DNA from: Bacteroidales bacterium
GTDB lineage: Bacteria > Bacteroidota > Bacteroidia > Bacteroidales > UBA7960
Assembly (NCBI GenBank): GCA_007132395.1
Contig: SLOR01000334.1
Location: 1-6,568, forward strand
Direction of reading: 5' to 3'
Length of the DNA: 6,568 nt
The position numbers were made by a program, and so were the translations under genes. How positions within the stretch are numbered: position 1 is the first letter of the stretch; every line of letters starts with the position of its first letter. Shown one piece after another: positions 1 to 5,431 of the stretch. The notes beneath the pieces were generated by a model that was given only the letters and a program-made list of their open reading frames with translations, searched no databases and had not been told where the DNA came from.

Positions 1-464
1 GGAATACCGCCATAAAGCCGTACCAGGTCAAAATGCGCCAGGGCCCTCAGGAAATAAAGTTCGCCCAGGAATTCAGAGGCCTGTGCATCAGTTAAGTCAT
101 CCACATGAGGAATCCTGTCGATAACATTGTTGATGCGGTTTAGTGAAGTATATATGCTGCTCCAGATTCCTTCCACGATTACATTGTCGGAAAGGATGCT
201 GTTGTTATCAATCTGGTTGTATCCTGCAGTGGTACCTGTCCAGGAAAGGTTATCCGCGGGCAAATCGCCCACAACCACATAATTGCGACCATAATAGCCG
301 GCTGCCTGAAATGCATCATAGCACCCGGTGATGGCTCTGAGTACATCGTTCCTGTTTTTGATGGCATCGTCGGCCGGAATGCTGTGCTGTGGATCCACGT
401 CAAGCACGTCGCAGGACATCCACAAGAGAGCAAATATTGATATGATGAAATATATTTTTTTCAT
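1..464 (-). CDS. SusD/RagB-family outer-membrane lipoprotein (N-terminal part, cut by left edge)
   Basis: Surface lipoprotein that, in this family, forms the lid over a SusC barrel and binds oligosaccharides or peptides before import. The reading frame opens at an ATG at 464 and runs off the window, giving 154 complete codons of a protein normally about 450-600 residues long. Seen: a short signal peptide beginning MKKIYFIISIFALL with a candidate lipidation cysteine at residue 18, followed by the acidic DVLDVDPQ stretch typical of mature SusD starts; ITGCYDAF near residue 45; a W101...LNRINNVIDRI helix; and the hallmark RALAHFDLVRLYGGIP at 140 onward, the strongest SusD signature. The -3 and -2 residues before Cys18 are Trp and Met, which is loose for a lipobox. 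The start is 13 bp after the stop of the SusC-like gene, so the two are almost certainly co-transcribed. There is no Shine-Dalgarno sequence, as usual in Bacteroidota. The substrate cannot be told because the binding-site half and downstream enzymes are missing. Confidence 0.95.
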   Translation of the reverse strand, partial: MKKIYFIISIFALLWMSCDVLDVDPQHSIPADDAIKNRNDVLRAITGCYDAFQAAGYYGRNYVVVGDLPADNLSWTGTTAGYNQIDNNSILSDNVIVEGIWSSIYTSLNRINNVIDRIPHVDDLTDAQASEFLGELYFLRALAHFDLVRLYGGI

Positions 465-477
465 AGCGAATTGTTTT

Positions 478-3417
478 TTAGAGTCCTAAATTGATTCCGA
501 AAGAAATGGTGCGCGCCTGTGGGTAGGTAAAGAAATCGGTACCCAGGATTAGATTGGCGGGCCCGGCATAGTTTACTTCGGGGTCCATGCCGCTGTAATT
601 GGTAAACGTGAAAAGGTTTTGTGCTGTAACAAAAACCCTGGCGCTGCGCATGCCGGCACGTTCTACAAGCCTTCTGTCGAAGTTGTAGGACAGCGAAACG
701 TTCTTCACTCTCAGGAAAGATCCATCCTCAATAAAACGGGAAGAAACCCTGTTGTTGTTATTGGGGTCGCGTCCGGTGGCCCTGGGGATAGCAGTTTCAT
801 CACCGGGTTCAAGCCAGCGATCCAAAACGGCAGTTGTTTGGTTGTCGTTACCTTTCATAGACTCGATAAATATCCGCGTGCCATTGAAAATGTCGTTTCC
901 ATAGGAAAACTGAAGGAAAACGCTTAAATCAAAATTTCCGTAAGAAAGGTTGTTGGTAAAACCTCCGGTAAAGTCGGGGTTGGGGTCGCCAATAATGGTT
1001 CTGTCGTTGGCGTCAATTACACCGTCACCGTTGATGTCTTCAAAAACGATATCACCGGTTGAAGGGTCAACGCCCAGGCTGTTGAAGCCATAGAAAACCC
1101 CCAGGGGTTGGCCCACTCTTACACTGTTGCTACCACGGCCTATATTGTCCAGGGGCTGATCTTTGTATAGCGAGAGAATTTTATTCCTGTTGCGTGAAAA
1201 GTTGAATGAAGATGTCCACATAAAGTCCTGTGTCTCGTAGTTTACGGTTTTCAAACTCAGCTCAATCCCTTTGTTTTCCAGTTCCCCGATGTTGGAGGTG
1301 ATACTGAAAAATCCTGATGTCATGGATACAGGGCGGCTGAAAAGCAAATCTTTGGTTTGGTTGTTATAGTAGTCGAAAGATACTTCTACCCTGTCGTCCC
1401 ACATTCCAAAATCAATACCCAGATTGTATTGGTATGTGGTTTCCCATTTCAAATCGGGGTTGGGCAATGCCACAGGATAAATTCCCGATTGCCCCAGGTA
1501 GTTGCTTCCTCCGCCATACAATGCCAGGTAGGCAAAATCGGGGATGCCATCATTACCTGTTACCCCAAAGCTTGTTCTGATGCGGAGTTCATTTACAGGA
1601 GTATTCAGGTTCTGGAAGAATGCCTCCTCCGACACTCTCCATGCCGCAGATACGGCAGGGAAAAAGCCGTAGCGGTTATTTTCACTGAATTTGGTTGAAC
1701 CATCGTAACGTGCGGTGGCTGATAAAATATACCTGTAGTCAAAGTTGTAGCGGATTTGTCCGAAATAAGAATTCATCCCCCTGTTTACGGCACGGGCATA
1801 AGCATCGGTAATGGTACCGGCTTCTGCCAGGTATTCAAAGGATTCATTGGGGAAATCTACCCCTCGGATGAAGGAATTTCTGCGCTGAAAAATCTCAAAG
1901 GAATATCCTGCCAATGCTTCCAGGTTGTGAATGTTGGCAAAGGTGTTGGTATAGCGCAATGTATTGTTGGATACAATATTGAGCACATTATTTTGCGCTT
2001 CGATACCGATACCATTGGATCGGGCTCCCTGACGAGTAGTGGGAGGGTCGTAGCTATGCTCTCTAAGGCTTAAATAATCGAAACCCCATTTGGTTCCGGC
2101 GGTAAGGTTGGGCAAGATGCGGTAATCTGCATTGGCGTTTCCTATGGTGCGGAAAGAGTGAGCCTCGTTGATGGCTTCTTCTCCAATGGCAACGGGGTTG
2201 GCAAACGGAGCATCTTCATTGTAGCTGCCATCTTCATTGTATACAGGAAAAATAGGAGGGTTGGCAATGGCATTGGCCAGTGGGGCATTGAGTGACTGGT
2301 CGCCTTCTACCCTGTGATTGAGCGAATAACTGGCACCAAAACTTGCCCCCACATCCAGTTTTTCATTTACCTTATGGTCAACATTGATGCGGGTATTTAA
2401 TCTTTCGTATGATGTGCCCAGTACAACACCTTCCTGCGTATAATAGCTTCCTGATATAAAAAATTGTGTATTATCGCTACCACCGTTGGCCGATAATTCA
2501 TAGTTGGCCATGGGTGCAGAACGCAACACATACGAAAGCCAGTCGGTGTCAACAGGGTTGTTGGGGTCGGCGGGTGTAGTACCTTTTAAATCGTGCCATT
2601 GCTCTGCATTGAGCATCTCCAGCCTGTTTTCAATATCCTGGATTCCGAATGTGGCATTGAAGTTCATCTGGGTTTGCTGGGTTTTACCTCTTTTTGTAGT
2701 TATAAGGATAACACCGTTGGTAGCTCTTGCTCCATATATGGCAGCCGCAGAAGCATCTTTCAGTACAGTGATGGATTCGATATCGTTGGGGTTGATATCC
2801 GAAAGGGCATTGATGCCCTGACCTGAGAATCCCACCTGACCGAAATTACCGGTAGTAATGGGTATGCCATCTACCACGTATAGCGGTTCGTTGCCTGCAG
2901 AAATAGAGCTGTTACCCCTGATGCGCACAGTGGTTGCAGCACCGGGTGTACCTGAGTTTTGTGTAATTTGCACACCTGCTGAACGGCCCTGCAATACCCC
3001 ATCAATGGTGCGTAGGGGAACATCACGCAGCTCGCTCTCACTTACAACACCCAATGAGCCTGAGATCAGGCGACTGGATTCCGTACCATACCCCACCACC
3101 ACTACTTCTCCCAGTCGGGCTATATCGGCCATAAGGCTTACATTGATGGTAGTGCGACCTTCAATGGGTACAGATTCAGGAATCATACCCACATAGGAGA
3201 AAACCAGCGTATCGCCGGCATTGGCCTCCAGGCTGTAGCGGCCATCCATATCGGTAATGGTACCTTGTGTTGTGTTCTTAATCTGAACCGTAACCCCGGG
3301 CAGAGGCATATTGTCATCCATAACAGATGTAACGGTTCCGGTGATGCTTATGGTCTGTGCCAACAGGGTGGTTACAGAAAATGCCATTACCCAAAAAACA
3401 ATTAAACCTTTTTTCAT
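478..3417 (-). CDS. SusC/RagA-family TonB-linked outer-membrane transporter
   Basis: Complete 979-residue TonB-dependent transporter that would import a ligand captured by its SusD partner, powered by TonB-ExbBD. Seen, in order: a signal peptide (1-20, likely cleaved after LLA, leaving Q21); a carboxypeptidase-regulatory-like beta-sandwich domain (about 22-100, with GVTVQIKNTTQGTITDMDGRY); the Ton-box-like EVVVVGYGT at 104-112; a plug domain (about 115-245) with VRIRGNSSI, PLYVVDGIPI and ITVLKDASAAAIYGARATNGVI; then a beta barrel to the C-terminus. Late barrel signatures are a calcium-loop-like DINGDGVIDANDR (794-806), FIEDGSFLRVKNVSLSY (895-911) and VFVTAQNLFTFTNYSGMDPE (928-947). The chain ends in a strand, ISFGINLGL. 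Its length is within or slightly below the usual 950-1100 range. There is no STN domain before the regulatory-like domain, so direct trans-envelope signalling to an anti-sigma factor is unlikely. It is the first gene of the leftward unit and its stop lies 13 bp before the SusD-like start. The ligand is unknown. Confidence 0.97.
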   Translation of the reverse strand: MKKGLIVFWVMAFSVTTLLAQTISITGTVTSVMDDNMPLPGVTVQIKNTTQGTITDMDGRYSLEANAGDTLVFSYVGMIPESVPIEGRTTINVSLMADIARLGEVVVVGYGTESSRLISGSLGVVSESELRDVPLRTIDGVLQGRSAGVQITQNSGTPGAATTVRIRGNSSISAGNEPLYVVDGIPITTGNFGQVGFSGQGINALSDINPNDIESITVLKDASAAAIYGARATNGVILITTKRGKTQQTQMNFNATFGIQDIENRLEMLNAEQWHDLKGTTPADPNNPVDTDWLSYVLRSAPMANYELSANGGSDNTQFFISGSYYTQEGVVLGTSYERLNTRINVDHKVNEKLDVGASFGASYSLNHRVEGDQSLNAPLANAIANPPIFPVYNEDGSYNEDAPFANPVAIGEEAINEAHSFRTIGNANADYRILPNLTAGTKWGFDYLSLREHSYDPPTTRQGARSNGIGIEAQNNVLNIVSNNTLRYTNTFANIHNLEALAGYSFEIFQRRNSFIRGVDFPNESFEYLAEAGTITDAYARAVNRGMNSYFGQIRYNFDYRYILSATARYDGSTKFSENNRYGFFPAVSAAWRVSEEAFFQNLNTPVNELRIRTSFGVTGNDGIPDFAYLALYGGGSNYLGQSGIYPVALPNPDLKWETTYQYNLGIDFGMWDDRVEVSFDYYNNQTKDLLFSRPVSMTSGFFSITSNIGELENKGIELSLKTVNYETQDFMWTSSFNFSRNRNKILSLYKDQPLDNIGRGSNSVRVGQPLGVFYGFNSLGVDPSTGDIVFEDINGDGVIDANDRTIIGDPNPDFTGGFTNNLSYGNFDLSVFLQFSYGNDIFNGTRIFIESMKGNDNQTTAVLDRWLEPGDETAIPRATGRDPNNNNRVSSRFIEDGSFLRVKNVSLSYNFDRRLVERAGMRSARVFVTAQNLFTFTNYSGMDPEVNYAGPANLILGTDFFTYPQARTISFGINLGL

Positions 3418-3473
3418 ACGTGCTTTGGATTAGTTAATGTTGTTGGTTTTGTGACTGATATAAATAAAAAACG

Positions 3474-3501
3474 CAAATAATCTTTCTGTAAGCATATCCA
3501 A
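3474..3501 (-). promoter_or_regulatory. Candidate promoter of the susC/susD unit
   Basis: Read on the minus strand, ATTATTTG (3481-3474) resembles the Bacteroidetes -7 element TAnnTTTG, keeping TTTG but with AT in place of the leading TA. A TTG (3501-3499) lies 17 bp upstream, in the place of the -33 element. Transcription would begin near 3468, giving an untranslated leader of about 50 nt before the ATG at 3417. The match is imperfect; an alternative weak -7 (TTCTTTTG, 3516-3509) lies further upstream. Confidence 0.35.
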
Positions 3502-3521
3502 TAAAAAACAAAAGAACCTGA

Positions 3522-3545
3522 AATACTGATTAAGTAAATAGTATT
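3522..3545. repeat. Short inverted repeat AATACT-N12-AGTATT upstream of the susC-like gene
   Basis: AATACT (3522-3527) and AGTATT (3540-3545) are perfect 6-bp inverted copies with a 12-bp spacer. The right arm is part of TAGTATTA (3539-3546), whose exact reverse complement TAATACTA recurs at 3625-3632. If the candidate susC promoter is right, the first palindrome is centred about 65 bp upstream of the start point, a plausible place for an activator. In A/T-rich DNA such short matches can arise by chance. Confidence 0.3.
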
Positions 3546-3811
3546 AGTAGTCCCAGGGTGTGCCTTTTATGGAGTAAGCTATCGGAAGAATTTGCGATTT
3601 CATAAATACCATTAATTGTTGCAATAATACTAAGTTTTTTCCAAAAAAAAGATGTAATAGTGGGTTTAATTTTATCTTCATGGCCCTTCGGCTTAATAAA
3701 GGTGAAATATGAATGGCTGTTAAACTGTTGTTTACGGCTGTTGGCAGTTTGGGCGGAAAGTTTTTTCGGAAGCCTATCTTTATTTAATATTCATTGTGTT
3801 GGGAGACTGAC

Positions 3812-3834
3812 TTTGCAAATTTGTATTAATTTTG
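3812..3834 (+). promoter_or_regulatory. asnS: Candidate asnS promoter (-7 element) with overlapping palindromes
   Basis: TAATTTTG at 3827-3834 matches the Bacteroidetes -7 consensus TAnnTTTG exactly. Transcription would start around 3840, leaving a leader of about 75 nt. The -33 element is less clear: the nearest TTG at a workable distance is 3799-3801, with a spacer of about 25 bp, longer than usual. Just upstream, TTTGCAAA (3812-3819) and CAAATTTG (3816-3823) are overlapping perfect 8-bp palindromes that a regulator could use, though none is known for this gene. Confidence 0.45.
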
Positions 3835-3914
3835 CAGCCTGTCTGATGAACCTGTTTATAACTGTATGCTCAGTTCATTGGCATGAAAAATAAATAAAAA
3901 ATTCTTGAAATCAT

Positions 3915-5324
3915 ATGGAACAATTGAAAAGACAAAGGGTGTTTGACCTTTTGAAAAAAGATACTACCAGCTTAATTGGTGAACAGGTAAATGTAAAGGG
4001 ATGGGTAAGAACCAAGAGAGGGAATAAGAATGTTGCTTTTATCGCGCTCAACGACGGCAGCATTATACATAATATTCAGGTTGTTGTAGATGTTCAGGAA
4101 TTTAATAATGATGAACTGCTCAAGGCGGTAACTACCGGGGCATGTATCTCTGTAAACGGCAAGCTGGTTGAATCGCAGGGCAAAGGGCAGAGTGTTGAAA
4201 TCATTGCTTCAGGTCTGGTGGTTTACGGGAGTGCCGATCCGGATACCTATCCGCTGCAGAAGAAAGGGCACACCCTGGAATTTCTCAGAGAAATAGCCCA
4301 CCTGCGCCCCCGAACCAATACCTTTGGCGCTGTATTCAGAATCCGGCACGCGCTGGCTTTCGCCATTCATAATTATTTTAATGATCGTGGCTTTTACTAC
4401 CTGCACACACCCATCATTACAGGGTCTGACGCAGAAGGAGCCGGGGCGATGTTTCATGTTACTACAATGGATTTGAATAACGTGCCCAAAACAGAGGAAG
4501 GGAAAATTGACTATTCACGCGACTTCTTTGGGAAGGAAACCAATCTTACGGTAAGTGGTCAGCTGGAAGGTGAGCTGGGTGCACTGGCCCTTTCCAATAT
4601 TTATACCTTCGGACCAACGTTCCGGGCCGAAAATTCCAACACTACACGCCACCTGGCCGAGTTCTGGATGATAGAACCCGAAATGGCATTTTACGACATT
4701 CACGACAACCAGGATTTGTCAGAAGATTTTCTTAAATACCTCATTTCTTATGTGCTGGAAAATTGCACCGACGATCTGGAATTTCTGCAGAAAATGTATG
4801 ACAACGACCTCATCGGAAGGCTGAAGTTTGTAACAGAAAATACCTTTGAACGTTTGTCCTATACGCGTGCCATTGAAATTCTGGAGCAATCAGGGCAAAA
4901 GTTTGAATATCCTGTTAAGTGGGGCGTTGACCTGCAATCGGAGCATGAAAGATACCTGGTGGAGAAACATTTTAAAAAGCCCGTTATTCTTACTGATTAC
5001 CCACGTGAAATCAAGGCTTTTTACATGAAAGTAAATGATGATGGCAAAACGGTAAGAGCGATGGATGTACTGTTTCCCAAAATTGGAGAAATCATTGGAG
5101 GAAGCCAGCGGGAAGAAAATTACGATACACTTATTTCTCGCATTAATGAGATGGGAATTCCGGAGAAGGATGTATGGTGGTACCTGGAAACCCGTAAGTT
5201 TGGCACCGCGCCCCACAGTGGGTTTGGACTGGGTTTCGAAAGGCTTATGTTGTTTATTACCGGCATGGGTAATATTCGTGATGTAATTCCGTTTCCACGC
5301 ACACCACAAAATGCCGAGTTTTAA
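3915..5324 (+). CDS. asnS: Asparaginyl-tRNA synthetase
   Basis: Cytoplasmic class IIb aminoacyl-tRNA synthetase that activates asparagine with ATP and loads it onto tRNA-Asn. The 469 residues match the family length (E. coli about 466). Seen: an N-terminal anticodon-binding OB fold (about 20-105, with VNVKGWVRTKRGNKNVAFIALNDGS); a motif 1 region around 130-170 ending in LHTPIITGSDAEGAGAMF; the insertion DLNNVPKTEEGKIDYSRDFFGKE (186-208); LTVSGQLEGE (211-220); motif 2, TFRAENSNTTRHLAEFWM, with Arg237 and Glu239; GEIIGGSQRE (391-400); and motif 3, HSGFGLGFERL, with Arg443. The chain ends in IPFPRTPQNAEF, close to other bacterial AsnRS. These features favour AsnRS over AspRS. The start is fixed because an in-frame TGA lies at 3906-3908, just before the ATG. 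There is no Shine-Dalgarno; the leader is A-rich. rpoN follows in the same direction after 107 bp, so the two may share a transcript. Confidence 0.98.
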   Translation: MEQLKRQRVFDLLKKDTTSLIGEQVNVKGWVRTKRGNKNVAFIALNDGSIIHNIQVVVDVQEFNNDELLKAVTTGACISVNGKLVESQGKGQSVEIIASGLVVYGSADPDTYPLQKKGHTLEFLREIAHLRPRTNTFGAVFRIRHALAFAIHNYFNDRGFYYLHTPIITGSDAEGAGAMFHVTTMDLNNVPKTEEGKIDYSRDFFGKETNLTVSGQLEGELGALALSNIYTFGPTFRAENSNTTRHLAEFWMIEPEMAFYDIHDNQDLSEDFLKYLISYVLENCTDDLEFLQKMYDNDLIGRLKFVTENTFERLSYTRAIEILEQSGQKFEYPVKWGVDLQSEHERYLVEKHFKKPVILTDYPREIKAFYMKVNDDGKTVRAMDVLFPKIGEIIGGSQREENYDTLISRINEMGIPEKDVWWYLETRKFGTAPHSGFGLGFERLMLFITGMGNIRDVIPFPRTPQNAEF

Positions 5325-5327
5325 CAC

Positions 5328-5413
5328 TTGGTTTTTCTTACAGGCGTATGAGAAAAAATTCTTAAATTGGCAACCAAATAAGCAGTCGATGGTTTTAACT
5401 AACCAGGTTTTTT
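5328..5413 (+). promoter_or_regulatory. Possible attenuator-like set of alternative hairpins between asnS and rpoN
   Basis: The spacer contains TTGGTT (5328-5333), TTGG (5367-5370), AACCAA (5372-5377), TGGTT (5390-5394) and AACCA (5401-5405), then T6 (5408-5413). The last pair forms a 5-bp stem with a 6-nt loop, 2 nt before the T-run, like a weak intrinsic terminator. The earlier AACCA can instead pair with TGGTT at 5390, and can itself be tied up by either upstream TTGG segment. A separate A/U-rich hairpin pairs TTTTTCTTAC (5332-5341) with GTA-(TG bulge)-AGAAAAA (5346-5357) around an AGGC loop. All stems are short, so a regulatory role is an inference. No translated leader or known riboswitch was recognised. 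Confidence 0.3.
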
Positions 5414-5431
5414 AAATATATCTTTAATACA

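Larger units (their letters stand above)
3418..3914. other. Divergent intergenic region between the susC-like gene and asnS
   Basis: About 500 bp, A/T-rich, with no convincing gene. It must hold the start signals for both the leftward susC/susD unit and rightward asnS. Seen in it: a candidate susC promoter near 3474-3501, short inverted repeats around 3522-3545 and 3625-3632, a GC-richer patch around 3551-3564, three CTGTT copies between 3717 and 3742 (two of them as GGCTGTT spaced 21 bp), and a good -7 element for asnS at 3827-3834. A 77-codon open frame with a GTG start (3660-3893) translates to a Cys/Leu/Trp-rich string with no recognisable family and is probably not a gene. No tRNA, riboswitch or strong terminator hairpin was recognised here. 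Confidence 0.85.

Noticed and set aside
619..2826. Several plus-strand open frames of about 77-113 codons inside the susC-like gene.
   Set aside because: All are antisense to a continuous 979-residue SusC reading frame that carries every expected family motif; their translations resemble nothing known.
2987..3046. Checked the susC-like gene for frameshift, internal stop or phase-variable tract.
   Set aside because: The frame is continuous from signal peptide to the last barrel strand and no long homopolymer or invertible repeat was seen.
3551..3564. GC-richer patch TCCCAGGGTGTGCC in the A/T-rich intergenic region, with a CCCAGGG mini-palindrome.
   Set aside because: The palindrome is only 3 bp per arm, not repeated in the window and not placed at a clear promoter position.
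3715..3742. Three CTGTT copies, two as GGCTGTT spaced 21 bp apart.
   Set aside because: The spacing equals two helical turns, but the unit is very short and the flanks differ, so support for an operator is too weak.
3632..3767. Direct repeat of the 10-mer AAGTTTTTTC (3632-3641 and 3758-3767).
   Set aside because: Low-complexity T-run in A/T-rich DNA; no flanking similarity to suggest a real repeat or att site.
3660..3893. A 77-codon plus-strand open frame with a GTG start between the divergent genes.
   Set aside because: It has no recognisable motif, an odd Cys/Leu/Trp-rich composition, and it covers the asnS promoter. It is most likely chance open frame in intergenic DNA.
4890..5327. A 145-codon minus-strand open frame overlapping the end of asnS.
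   Set aside because: It lies wholly antisense to a strongly conserved synthetase, has no family features, and looks like a by-product of asnS codon use.
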